From Anaerolineales bacterium (GTDB lineage: Bacteria > Chloroflexota > Anaerolineae > Anaerolineales > UBA11858): a stretch of 64,000 nt of DNA. The stretch is from assembly GCA_028278545.1 (NCBI GenBank), contig JANQED010000115.1:124001-188000 (forward strand). Reading direction: 5' to 3'. The notes under the pieces are model-generated. The model was not told where the DNA came from. It did not search any database and worked only from the letters and a program-made list of their open reading frames with translations. Numbering within the stretch: position 1 is the first letter of the stretch; every line of letters starts with the position of its first letter. This document shows, piece after piece, positions 46,107 through 54,344 of the stretch. Made by a program: the position numbers and the translations under genes.

Positions 46107-46135
46107 ATTATAGCCATCTATGCGGGGAATTGCAA
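46107..46135 (-). promoter_or_regulatory. Promoter of the kinase-phosphatase-VWA-FHA operon
   Basis: On the minus strand TTGCAA (46135-46130), 17 bases, TATAAT (46112-46107). Predicted start near 46100, which excludes the upstream ATG at 46117. Confidence 0.7.
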
Positions 46136-46252
46136 ACGAAGTTAGCGTTGACGGGCGTTCGGTTGTGATCTTAGAAGAAGTGATGCCGCAGATGCCTCAA
46201 CGGTTATAATTTGAGTAGATCAGTTGGCCTTTTCTGAAAGCAGGGTAAACCA

Positions 46253-47650
46253 ATGACGGATTTCGAAACCTATCAATCTCCTTACACCTGGCGTTATGCT
46301 TCACCGGAAATGCGCAAGATTTGGAGTGAGGCCCACAAGCGGCGCTTATGGCGACGCATTTGGGTCGCTCTCGCGGAAGTTCAGTCTACATTTGGGCTGG
46401 TGCGGCCCGATCAGGCGGCTGATCTGCGTGCCCATAAAGATGATATCGATATGGAACGGGCACTTGCAGTGGAAGCCCAAATTAAGCATGATTTGATGGC
46501 AGAGGTGAAGACTTTTGCGGAACAATGCCCTTCCGGCGGGGGCATCATTCATCTGGGGGCGACGTCGGTGGATGTCAAGGATAATGCCGTCGCGCTCCAA
46601 CTGCGGGAGGCGCTGGACATCCTTTGGGTTGGTTGCCGGACCCTGTTGGGGGCCTTGTCTCCGATGATCCACAAGTATGCAGATCTTCCGGCAATGGCCT
46701 TCACGCACTTACAACCCGCTGAGCCGACAACATTGGGATACCGTCTGGCACAATATGCGCAAGACCTGCTCGCAGATTGGGAGAACTTGGCTCGTGTCCG
46801 TGATGGCTTGCGCGGCAAAGGCTTCAAAGGGGCTGTGGGCAGCTCTGCTTCATATGTGGAGCTGCTGGGGATCGAAACCGTCGCTGAATTCGAGGCCCTT
46901 CTCTCCGAGAAATTAGAACTCCCCTTTTATCCGGTAGCCACTCAAACTTACCCCCGCAAACAGGAATATGAGATCATCTCTGTTTTGGCCGGGTTAGGGG
47001 CTTCGCTGTATAAGTTCGCTTTCGATTTGCGCATCTTGCAATCTCCATCCATAGCTGAGTTGGCGGAACCCTTTGGAGGGAAACAGGTTGGCTCATCAGC
47101 AATGCCTTTCAAGCGCAACCCCATTCAGGCGGAGAAGATCGACTCCCTGGCCCAGATGCTGGCCCAGTTCCCGCGCCTGGCCTGGGATAACGCTGCCCAC
47201 TCTCTTTTGGAACGCACCCTCGATGACAGCGCTAACCGGCGCACGCTGTTGCCGGAAGCCTTCCTGATCACCGACGAGATTTTGCGCGTAGCCATTCGAA
47301 TATTGGAGGGTTTACAGATCGATCAGAAGGCTATGGCGAACAACCTGAAGGTCTATGGGTCGTTTGCAGCCACAGAACGAGTGCTGATGGCGCTTGGCAA
47401 AGCCGGCGCCGACCGGCAAGCGATGCACGAACGCCTGCGGGAGCATGCTCTCAAAGCATGGGAGGCTATTCGGGAGGGTGAGCCAAATCCGTTGGATGCT
47501 TTAGTAACATCAGATCAGGAGTTCTTGGGTTATCTTTCCGGCGAGCAGATACGATCCCTCATGGATGCCAGCACCTATGTCGGGGACGCGCCGCAAAGGG
47601 CGCGTGATTTTGCCCAGGTGATTCTTGATAGGATTGCTGAATCTCGCTAG
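46253..47650 (+). CDS. purB: Adenylosuccinate lyase PurB
   Basis: Purine biosynthesis enzyme that cleaves adenylosuccinate and SAICAR to fumarate plus product. At 465 residues it has the family signature GSSAMPFKRNP near residue 283, the TSVDVKDNA block and FTHLQPAEPTTLG with the catalytic His region. A TATAAT (46205-46210) lies upstream, without an obvious -35. The gene is divergent from the kinase operon. Confidence 0.95.
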   Translation: MTDFETYQSPYTWRYASPEMRKIWSEAHKRRLWRRIWVALAEVQSTFGLVRPDQAADLRAHKDDIDMERALAVEAQIKHDLMAEVKTFAEQCPSGGGIIHLGATSVDVKDNAVALQLREALDILWVGCRTLLGALSPMIHKYADLPAMAFTHLQPAEPTTLGYRLAQYAQDLLADWENLARVRDGLRGKGFKGAVGSSASYVELLGIETVAEFEALLSEKLELPFYPVATQTYPRKQEYEIISVLAGLGASLYKFAFDLRILQSPSIAELAEPFGGKQVGSSAMPFKRNPIQAEKIDSLAQMLAQFPRLAWDNAAHSLLERTLDDSANRRTLLPEAFLITDEILRVAIRILEGLQIDQKAMANNLKVYGSFAATERVLMALGKAGADRQAMHERLREHALKAWEAIREGEPNPLDALVTSDQEFLGYLSGEQIRSLMDASTYVGDAPQRARDFAQVILDRIAESR

Positions 47651-47724
47651 CGGTACTTCATAGGAGTGGGGGGCGGCTAACTTCCCTGTTGAGTGTTACC
47701 CAAAAATAGCGGTCGGATTCTATC

Positions 47725-47766
47725 TTGACAAACTTCTTGTACCCTGATATTCTAGTACTAGAATAT
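47725..47766 (+). promoter_or_regulatory. Promoter and 20-bp palindromic operator of the PadR gene
   Basis: TTGACA (47725-47730), 17 bases, TATTCT (47748-47753). A perfect 20-base palindrome ATATTCTAGTACTAGAATAT (47747-47766) covers the -10 box and start site. It ends 20 bases before the PadR ATG, a position typical of a self-repressing PadR operator. Confidence 0.8.
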
Positions 47767-47786
47767 ATAATTCGCAGGATACTACT

Positions 47787-48320
47787 ATGACCAATGCAGA
47801 GCTAGCCATTCTCAGTTTAATTGCCGAAAAACCCTGCCATGGCTATCAGATTGAGCGCATCATTGAAGCGCGCGGCATGCGGGATTGGACAGAAGTCGGG
47901 TTTTCTTCGATTTACTATTTGTTGAAAAAGCTCGAACAGGCGGGGATGATCGAGAGTCGTCTTGAGCAATCGGAGGGCCAGGGCCCGGCTCGCAAGGTGT
48001 ATCAGATTACGGAGATAGGCCGGGAGGCGCATGTCAGCGCAACGCTGGCAGCCCTCTCAGAGCCAGGTCGATGCTACACACCGTTCCTGTTGGGGATGTC
48101 CAATTTGCCCGCAATCCCCCCTCGACAGGCTTTGGAGGCATTGCAGTGGTATAGAGATCATCTGAGTGAACGTCAAGCTGCATTGGAGGCAAAGGTCGAG
48201 ATTCAGCGCCCCTTACCAGGGTATGTGGAAGCCATGTTCGACTACAGTTTAAACCTGATCCGGGCTGAGATGGCTTGGATCGAAAAATTCATCACCCAAG
48301 TGGAGGCCGGAGATGTCTAA
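47787..48320 (+). CDS. PadR family transcriptional regulator
   Basis: A 177-residue regulator: winged helix (TNAELAILSLIAEKPCHGYQ, SSIYYLLKKLEQAGMI, AREVYQITEIG-type wing) and a C-terminal helical dimerisation part. PadR proteins repress genes for phenolic- or drug-resistance systems. It overlaps by 8 bases the gene of a GyrI-like ligand-binding protein, and its own promoter carries a perfect palindrome. Confidence 0.92.
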   Translation: MTNAELAILSLIAEKPCHGYQIERIIEARGMRDWTEVGFSSIYYLLKKLEQAGMIESRLEQSEGQGPARKVYQITEIGREAHVSATLAALSEPGRCYTPFLLGMSNLPAIPPRQALEALQWYRDHLSERQAALEAKVEIQRPLPGYVEAMFDYSLNLIRAEMAWIEKFITQVEAGDV

Positions 48321-48936
48321 AGTTGATTTCAAAAAAGAATATAAAGAGCTGTATGCTCCCCCGAAGAAGTTCGTGGTCGTCGATGTGCCCGATATGCAGT
48401 TCTTGATGGTCGATGGTCATGGTGACCCCAACACTGCCCAGGAATATCAAGACGCTTTGGAAGCCCTTTATGCTGTGGCCTATAAGTTGAAGTTCATCAG
48501 CAAGAAGACCTTGGGCAGGGATTATGTTGTCCCGCCGCTAGAAGGGCTTTGGTGGGCTGAGGATATGGATGCTTTCACCATTGAGCGTGACAAATCCCAA
48601 TGGGATTGGACCATGATGATCATGACCCCGGAGTGGGTCTCGGCCGAGTTGTTTGCCGATGCGGTTGAGCAGGTGCACAAAGGCAAAAACCCGGTTTCGC
48701 TGGACAAGGTTCGACTCGAGAGCTATCACGAGGGATTGTCCATCCAGATCATGCACATTGGCTCTTATGATGATGAAGCGCCCACTTTAGAGAGATTGCA
48801 CCATGAATTCCTCCCTGAGAATGGCTACACTGAAAACGGCAGGCATCACGAAATCTATCTCAGTGACCCGCGCCGGGTGGCTCCTGAGAAATTGAAGACC
48901 GTTTTGCGACAACCGGTCAGGTCAGTTAACCAGTAA
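48313..48936 (+). CDS. GyrI-like small-molecule-binding protein
   Basis: A 207-residue protein resembling the GyrI-like family (KKFVVVDVPDMQFLMVDGHGDP opening, EGLSIQIMHIGSYDDEAPT, HHEIYLSDPRR). Such domains bind hydrophobic drug-like molecules. No DNA-binding part is fused. Overlap with the PadR gene suggests it either feeds ligand to, or detoxifies the ligand of, that regulator; both are guesses. Confidence 0.87.
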   Translation: MSKVDFKKEYKELYAPPKKFVVVDVPDMQFLMVDGHGDPNTAQEYQDALEALYAVAYKLKFISKKTLGRDYVVPPLEGLWWAEDMDAFTIERDKSQWDWTMMIMTPEWVSAELFADAVEQVHKGKNPVSLDKVRLESYHEGLSIQIMHIGSYDDEAPTLERLHHEFLPENGYTENGRHHEIYLSDPRRVAPEKLKTVLRQPVRSVNQ

Positions 48937-48995
48937 CCGGTTTTAAGTTATCTAGACTTGATAAGCTCACAGACCACGAAGTTGGAGGCGAATAT

Positions 48996-50024
48996 ATGAC
49001 GCTCAAACCATTTCCCGGTTTCGAATCCCTTGAGACGCACCACTGCGTCACCGGCTCGATGCTGCATATTTACCGCTATCACGATATCCCCATCAGTGAG
49101 GAGATGCTCTTGGGGCTTGGCTCAGGAGTGGGGTTCATGTACTGGCACCAGAAAGGGATTGACCCCTTCATCGGTGGGCGCGCCAACGTAGAACGTCCTG
49201 GCGGTGAGGGCCTGGAGAAAACCGTCTCCCATCGGTTGGGTGTAGTGCCAGGCTCGTTCTATACTGCCAGCGCTTCCAAGGCGGAGAAGACTCTCCTGGA
49301 AATGCTGGAAAACCAGCAGCCAGTGATGCTGCAAGTCGATATGGGCTATCTGCCATACTTCGACTTTGGAGGGGAGGAGTATCATTTCGGCTATCACGTC
49401 ATCGTCGTGGCTGGCTACGACCCGGGCACTCGCCAGGTTCTGATCGCCGACCGGGACTTGGGACTGCACCCCGTCTCGTGGGAGGATTTGTCCAAAGCGC
49501 GTGGTTCCACCTATAAACCCTTCCCGCCCAAAAATCATTGGTACACCTTTGATTTCAGTGCATACCATCCCCCGACGCCAGAAGATGTACTCCTTTCCGT
49601 TCAGGAGGCAGCCGAGGGCATGTTGGAACCGCCTATTTCTAATTTCGGGATCAAAGGAATCCGCAAAGCCGCTGGACGAATCCTGAAATGGGCAGAAGTA
49701 CTGGACGACGATGCCCTGCGCCGAACCTGTTTCAATACCTTCGTTTTCATCGACGCCATGGGCGGTACCGGTGGGGGCATTTTTCGCTATATGTATGGCC
49801 GTTACCTGAAGGAAGCTGCCGAGATCACCGGAAAAGCTCAATTGGCGGAAGTGGGAGATGAGTTCAAGGAGATTGGCGACCGCTGGCAGGCTGTCGCGGG
49901 GATTTTCAGGCGCGCTTCCGAGCAAAACGAGCCCGCCTCTTTGTTGCCCGAAACCACCGAGCCACTCATGGAAATTGCCGATATGGAGCAAACCGCCTGG
50001 GAACGATTACGGAAAGTGTGTTGA
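48996..50024 (+). CDS. BtrH N-terminal/DUF4872 domain protein
   Basis: A 342-residue soluble protein. The N-terminal part resembles BtrH-type acyl-ACP-transferase/C39-peptidase-like domains (ETHHCVTGSMLHIYRYHDIP with the Cys near residue 13, then YHFGYHVIVVAGYD with His and ADRDLGLHPVS). The C-terminal third fits DUF4872. BtrH transfers an acyl side chain in butirosin synthesis; no antibiotic cluster is adjacent, so the role here is open. GGAGG lies 8 bases before the ATG. Confidence 0.75.
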   Translation: MTLKPFPGFESLETHHCVTGSMLHIYRYHDIPISEEMLLGLGSGVGFMYWHQKGIDPFIGGRANVERPGGEGLEKTVSHRLGVVPGSFYTASASKAEKTLLEMLENQQPVMLQVDMGYLPYFDFGGEEYHFGYHVIVVAGYDPGTRQVLIADRDLGLHPVSWEDLSKARGSTYKPFPPKNHWYTFDFSAYHPPTPEDVLLSVQEAAEGMLEPPISNFGIKGIRKAAGRILKWAEVLDDDALRRTCFNTFVFIDAMGGTGGGIFRYMYGRYLKEAAEITGKAQLAEVGDEFKEIGDRWQAVAGIFRRASEQNEPASLLPETTEPLMEIADMEQTAWERLRKVC

Positions 50025-50045
50025 GCGTGATAGAATCACCCTATA

Positions 50046-50086
50046 CCCTGAATATCAGTTTTGTTGAGAACATAGCCTATTCAGGG
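50046..50086. repeat. Inverted repeat in the leader of the sensor kinase gene
   Basis: Perfect 9-base arms CCCTGAATA (50046-50054) and TATTCAGGG (50078-50086), 23 bases apart, ending 16 bases before the kinase ATG. May be an operator or a leader hairpin; no T-run follows. Confidence 0.4.
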
Positions 50087-50102
50087 AAGTCAGGAAGATT
50101 CC

Positions 50103-51734
50103 ATGGTCACAAAAACCACGCACAACCTGAGTGAAAGGATTTCCGATCTCATTTTTTCCGTCCCGGTGCGGATTAAAATTGCCGGGATCATGGTGTTGCC
50201 GGTGGCAATTTTGGGCTTGGCCCTGAACTACTGGGTTCAGACGGGCCTCTCAGATTGGTTGTCATATCTGTTGACAGATGAACGTGTGCAGATGGCGATG
50301 GAGGCTGGCAGCCGTAGCGTGAGCCTGGTGACCGCGCTCTCTGCACTGGCGTCTATTTTGCTGACTTCAGTATTGATGTTGAGCCTGACCAAGCCCTTGC
50401 TAGAGCTGCGTCAGGTCGCTCAACGGGTTGCCGACGGAGACTTTGCTTCCCGGGCCAGGATTTGGGTGCAAGATGAGATCGGCGAGGTAGCTCGCTCGAT
50501 CAATCTTATGATCGACCGCCTGGTGAGCAGCCAGCAAAAACTTGAACACAGCAATCGACGCCTGGAGGCGATCAACCGAGTGGCTGTGGCTGTAGGCAGG
50601 GAACTGGAACTCCAGGATGTTTTGGATGCTTCGCTCAGAACGACTCTGGATGTTTTTGGGCTTGAGAGTGGTTGGGTCTATATGCGAGACCCCACGGATC
50701 CTGGAGAGGCCAGATTCCACTTGGCAAGTGCAGTCTCCCTGCCCCTTGAGCTGCGTGCAGACATAACTGATAACACCAAAGAATTGTGCGCATGCAAACG
50801 CGAGTTGTTATCACAGGATTCTGGAGTGGAAGCCCAAATTCATAACTGTGAGCGTTTGGCGCGTTTGGTTGGGGGAGATGAAGAGGAAATATTCCACATC
50901 ACCATCCCACTGGAAGCGCGCGGCCAGCGATTTGGTATGATCAACGCGGTTTGCCCTGATGATTCCAAGCCCACAGAAAATGATATTGACACGCTGACGA
51001 CCATCGGCGCGCAGGTATCGGAATTCGTCGCCAATGCCTGGCTCCATGCCAGTCTGAAGGAGAAGGAAGCCGCGCGCCAGGTGCTTTTGACGGCCCTGGT
51101 CAACGCCCAGGAAAATGAACAGGCACGTTTAGCCCGCGAATTGCACGACGATGCTGGGCAAAGTCTGACCAGTTTGTTGATCCGCTTGAAAACCCTCGAG
51201 AAACACGCCACAACCGCCGACCTGCGCGACAGCGTCACGGAGTTATGCAACACTACTTCAGAGACTATTGAGAAAGTGCGTGGTATCTCGCATCGCTTAC
51301 GACCGGCTGCGTTGGAAGAATTTGGCCTGGAGGTTGCCTTGCGGACCTTGGCCGAGGAGATGTTAGCCGATGTCGGCGCTTCGGTGGGTTGTGAATTCCA
51401 TCTGGATGGGCAGCGTTTGCCCTTCGAGATCGAAACCAATCTGTATCGTATTACCCAGGAGGGGCTTACCAACGTGGTTCGTCATGCCCAGGCCAGCAAT
51501 GTGCTGATAGAACTGGTCGTTTTGCCCCATGCCATCGGCTTGCGTGTCGAAGACGACGGGGTGGGATTTTCCCCCGAGGAGATCGTTAGTAAAGAGAATC
51601 ATCACCGTTTGGGGTTGATCAGTATGCAAGAGAGGGCTGAAATGTTGGGGGGTTCCCTGGCTGTGCAGTCTGCTCCAGGAGAAGGGACTTCGCTCCAGGT
51701 TCGGATACCTTTTGGGGTGGAGGATGCCTCCTGA
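50103..51734 (+). CDS. NarX-type sensor histidine kinase (HAMP-GAF-HisKA_3)
   Basis: A 543-residue kinase: two membrane helices (about 20-40 and 75-100), HAMP (about 100-150), a GAF domain (about 160-315) with a CACK...NCERL cysteine cluster, and HisKA_3 with ENEQARLARELHDDAGQSLT and the HATPase (VEDDGVGF, GTSLQVRI). A short periplasmic loop is present. The receiver gene begins in the stop codon (TGATG). It precedes the rdhA1 operon, so it may sense the electron acceptor or redox state; cysteines hint at a redox or Fe-S sensor. Confidence 0.92.
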   Translation: MVTKTTHNLSERISDLIFSVPVRIKIAGIMVLPVAILGLALNYWVQTGLSDWLSYLLTDERVQMAMEAGSRSVSLVTALSALASILLTSVLMLSLTKPLLELRQVAQRVADGDFASRARIWVQDEIGEVARSINLMIDRLVSSQQKLEHSNRRLEAINRVAVAVGRELELQDVLDASLRTTLDVFGLESGWVYMRDPTDPGEARFHLASAVSLPLELRADITDNTKELCACKRELLSQDSGVEAQIHNCERLARLVGGDEEEIFHITIPLEARGQRFGMINAVCPDDSKPTENDIDTLTTIGAQVSEFVANAWLHASLKEKEAARQVLLTALVNAQENEQARLARELHDDAGQSLTSLLIRLKTLEKHATTADLRDSVTELCNTTSETIEKVRGISHRLRPAALEEFGLEVALRTLAEEMLADVGASVGCEFHLDGQRLPFEIETNLYRITQEGLTNVVRHAQASNVLIELVVLPHAIGLRVEDDGVGFSPEEIVSKENHHRLGLISMQERAEMLGGSLAVQSAPGEGTSLQVRIPFGVEDAS

Positions 51735-52396
51735 TGACCGAAGCGCTAATTCGCGTTGTCCTGGTGGACGACCACCAGGTATTGCGAGAGGGTTTGCGTG
51801 CCCTTCTGGATGAAGAGGGGGATATTGATGTTGTTGCAGAAGCAGGTTCGGCTGGGGAGGCTATCAAACAGGTTTTAGCCCATGATCCTGATATTGTAGT
51901 CATGGATCTGGGTTTGCCCGACAAAAGTGGTTTAGAGGCTATTAAAGAGATACGGGCTGATGACCTCCCCGTGCGGGTCATCGTGCTTTCTATGCACAGC
52001 GGCAGGGAATTGGTGATGCAGGCCCTGCAAGCTGGCAGTGATGGCTATGTGCCCAAATCCTCAGCGCACACCGATTTGTTGCAGGCCATTCGAACGGTCT
52101 ATCAGGGCAAGCGGTTCCTTCATCCAGATGCGGCTACCGCAGTGGTAGATGAACTGCTCGAAAAACGAGTCGAGGCTCAAATGCTGGAAGACCTCTCAGA
52201 GCGTGAAGAAGAGGTATTGCGGCTCATCGCAATGGGCTATACCAGCCGCGAGACCGGTGAGCAGCTATCGTTAAGCCCAAAAACTGTGGATACCTATCGC
52301 CAAAGAGCGATGGAGAAGTTGGGTCTTAATCACCGATCTGAGGTGATCCAATTCGCTTTGAAAGCGGGTTTGCTTGATGACATCACGAAGCCGTAA
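51734..52396 (+). CDS. NarL-type response regulator of the dehalogenase island
   Basis: A 220-residue regulator: receiver (VVLVDDHQVLREGLRALLDE, Asp in VVMDLGLPDKSG, Lys in YVPKSSA) and LuxR helix-turn-helix (LSEREEEVLRLIAMGYTSRE, LSPKTVDTYRQRAMEKL). Co-translated with the kinase. The nearest downstream promoter carries a conserved block also found before the multihaem cytochrome, and it is the best candidate ligand of this protein. Confidence 0.92.
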   Translation: MTEALIRVVLVDDHQVLREGLRALLDEEGDIDVVAEAGSAGEAIKQVLAHDPDIVVMDLGLPDKSGLEAIKEIRADDLPVRVIVLSMHSGRELVMQALQAGSDGYVPKSSAHTDLLQAIRTVYQGKRFLHPDAATAVVDELLEKRVEAQMLEDLSEREEEVLRLIAMGYTSRETGEQLSLSPKTVDTYRQRAMEKLGLNHRSEVIQFALKAGLLDDITKP

Positions 52397-52398
52397 GC

Positions 52399-52485
52399 GT
52401 GTCAGAAATTACCTTACAAATGCGCGGTGGTTTCCTGATAGATATGTAGTATCATCTTTGCTAGTATTATCTGTATGGGCATAAT
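52399..52485 (+). promoter_or_regulatory. Conserved promoter block upstream of rdhA1
   Basis: Contains the motif GAAATTACCTTACAAAT (52405-52421), a TTTCC stretch, and an extended -10 TGCTAGTAT (52459-52467). The same elements occur at 54207 before the cytochrome gene, with the extended -10 at the same offset. An alternative core TTGCTA-N16-CATAAT (52458-52485) overlaps it. Confidence 0.65.
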
Positions 52486-52500
52486 CGTAGAGGAGCATTA

Positions 52501-53904
52501 ATGGTGGATGAAGGTAAGAAACTCATCAGTCGCAGGGATTTTCTGCGCATTGCCGGCCTGTCGGCATCATCCATTGCCGCGGGGAATCTCCCCTCGACAT
52601 CGCATACCCCGCTGATGTCCAAAATGTCGCCTCTGAGCAAGCAGGCCGCGGGCAAGGTACGTCCATGGTGGGTGCGAGAAGTCGATCAGCCAACGGTGGA
52701 AATCGATTGGGATCAGGTTCGTCGTTTCGATGCCCGGAACACGGTACGCGGCCTGGGATTTGCGAAATATGCCGGGCAGGCCGAGCTTGATCGCTTGAAC
52801 AAACTTGATGCGGAGATTGAAAAGAAACGCATCCTCGAGGGAATCCCTGGTTACACTTTACAAGACTACGCCTTGAACGATGCCCAGGCGAGTATCGCAC
52901 GGGGGAAACGCTATTTTCTAGGCCCCCAGGAAGCACAGACGCCTGAGGAGCGCGGGGTCCCGAAGTGGACAGGCTCCCCGGCAGAGGCCGCCCGTGTTTT
53001 GAGGGCTTCTATGCGACATTTTGGCGCTGCAACAATTGGCTTCGTCCAATTGGATGAAAACACGCGCAAATTAATTTACTCTCACGACCCTGATGGGAAG
53101 AAAATCGTTTTCGAGGAAGTCGATGAGGCCTACGAAACCAGCGCTAAGCGCGTTATCCCTAACAAAGCGAAATGGGTGATCGTCTACACGGTGCAGATGT
53201 CAACGGAAACCATGAAGCGTGCTCCAACCATCCTGGCCGAACAGACCACCAAGCTTTCGTACGGTCGAGGTTTGGAGGTTCAATTCAAAACCCAGGAATT
53301 TATCCGCGCCTTGGGTTATCAGTGTTTGGGTGAAGCCTCGAGCAACGCCTTGGGAATTTCACCCGCTTTAGCTGTGATGGCTGGCTTAGGAGAACTTTCC
53401 CGACAAAACCGGGTGATCACGCCGGAATTTGGCCCCATGGTGCGCATTTTTAAGATGATCACTGATCTTCCCGTAGAACCGGATAAACCCATCGACGCTG
53501 GGATCATGGAGTTTTGCCGGCAGTGCAAAAAATGCGCTGAAGCTTGCCCTGCCAGCGCGTTAAGTCTTGACGATGAACCCAGTTGGGAAACGACGGGCGG
53601 ATGGAATAACCCAGGCCACAAAGCGTATTTCGAAGATTCAATTAAGTGCCGCACTTACATGAAAAGTGAGGCAGGCAGCAACTGCGGTATCTGTTTTGCT
53701 GTTTGTCCCTTTGCCAAAAAAGAGAAGGCCTGGCTCCATCAATGGGTTAAAGCAGGAGTTTCTACTTTTCCTGTGTTCGATGGGGTAATCCGCAGTATGG
53801 ATGATGCCTTTAGTTACGGAGCGCAAAAAAACCCGGAAGAGTGGTGGTATTTAGACTTGCCCGAATTTGGGATCGACACCGAGCAAACCACAAACGATGG
53901 ATGA
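52501..53904 (+). CDS. rdhA: Reductive dehalogenase catalytic subunit RdhA, copy 1
   Basis: Corrinoid and Fe-S protein, predicted to use organohalides as terminal electron acceptors. The Tat signal SRRDFLRIAGLSAS is at residues 10-23. The B12-binding region includes SSNALGISPALAVMAGLGE and FGPMVRIFKMITDLP. Two 4Fe-4S motifs: CRQCKKCAEACP (about 339-350) and C...NCGICFAVCPF (about 382-405). At 467 residues it matches Dehalococcoides-type RdhA. AGAGGAG lies 8 bases before the ATG. It overlaps rdhB1 by 8 bases. The substrate cannot be predicted; the family also includes quinone- and epoxide-type reductases. Confidence 0.92.
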   Translation: MVDEGKKLISRRDFLRIAGLSASSIAAGNLPSTSHTPLMSKMSPLSKQAAGKVRPWWVREVDQPTVEIDWDQVRRFDARNTVRGLGFAKYAGQAELDRLNKLDAEIEKKRILEGIPGYTLQDYALNDAQASIARGKRYFLGPQEAQTPEERGVPKWTGSPAEAARVLRASMRHFGAATIGFVQLDENTRKLIYSHDPDGKKIVFEEVDEAYETSAKRVIPNKAKWVIVYTVQMSTETMKRAPTILAEQTTKLSYGRGLEVQFKTQEFIRALGYQCLGEASSNALGISPALAVMAGLGELSRQNRVITPEFGPMVRIFKMITDLPVEPDKPIDAGIMEFCRQCKKCAEACPASALSLDDEPSWETTGGWNNPGHKAYFEDSIKCRTYMKSEAGSNCGICFAVCPFAKKEKAWLHQWVKAGVSTFPVFDGVIRSMDDAFSYGAQKNPEEWWYLDLPEFGIDTEQTTNDG

Positions 53905-54139
53905 TCGGGAAAATATAGACAACGAAGAACATATCACCATCAAACTCACCCGCAGACCCTGGTATCAGTGGATACTTTGGGGTCTCTGGCTCTTTCTGGA
54001 AGTCGTATTCTTCCAGGCAGCTGTTGCCAGCGGGAAAGAGTTCGAGCCGCGCGCTGCATTGGTTTTTTGGCTGCTCTTTGGCGTGCTTTTACTTGGGGGG
54101 ATTATTATCTGGGTCATCCGCCGACAGCGGTTGCTCTAA
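53897..54139 (+). CDS. rdhB: RdhB-like membrane anchor, copy 1
   Basis: An 80-residue protein with two membrane helices (QWILWGLWLFLEVVFFQAAVA and ALVFWLLFGVLLLGGIIIWVI) and an EPRAAL segment between them, the loop thought to contact RdhA in RdhB. It starts in the overlap with the rdhA1 stop (ATGGATGA). Canonical RdhB has three helices and about 90 residues; this one is shorter. Confidence 0.82.
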   Translation: MDDRENIDNEEHITIKLTRRPWYQWILWGLWLFLEVVFFQAAVASGKEFEPRAALVFWLLFGVLLLGGIIIWVIRRQRLL

Positions 54140-54174
54140 GCACTGAAATCAACTTATTGATATCAAATCGCAAG

Positions 54175-54204
54175 AAAATGGTGTGAAAACCCGCACCATT
54201 TTTT
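54175..54204 (+). terminator. Intrinsic terminator after rdhB1
   Basis: Stem AAAATGGTG / CACCATTTT (9 bp) with a 10-base loop and a T-run to 54204. It separates rdhA1-rdhB1 from the cytochrome unit. Confidence 0.8.
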
Positions 54205-54206
54205 GT

Positions 54207-54275
54207 GTGTCGGAAAAAACCTTACAAATCAAAGGGCTTTTCCCGCTACAACGAAAGACTCGCATTTGCTAATAT
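54207..54275 (+). promoter_or_regulatory. Conserved promoter block upstream of multihaem cytochrome operon
   Basis: Motif GAAAAAACCTTACAAAT (54213-54229), a CTTTTCCCG stretch and an extended -10 TGCTAATAT (54267-54275). Same elements and spacing as upstream of rdhA1. No usable -35 hexamer, consistent with activator dependence. Confidence 0.65.
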
Positions 54276-54344
54276 GACGGTGTAGCGTTTCGATCTTAAT
54301 CGTCACTGAGTAAGTGCCGCTGCGTGCGCACACAGGAAACCTCA

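Noticed and set aside
46073-46117. ATG 46117 as kinase start
   Set aside because: Lies within the spacer of the predicted promoter and has no ribosome site.
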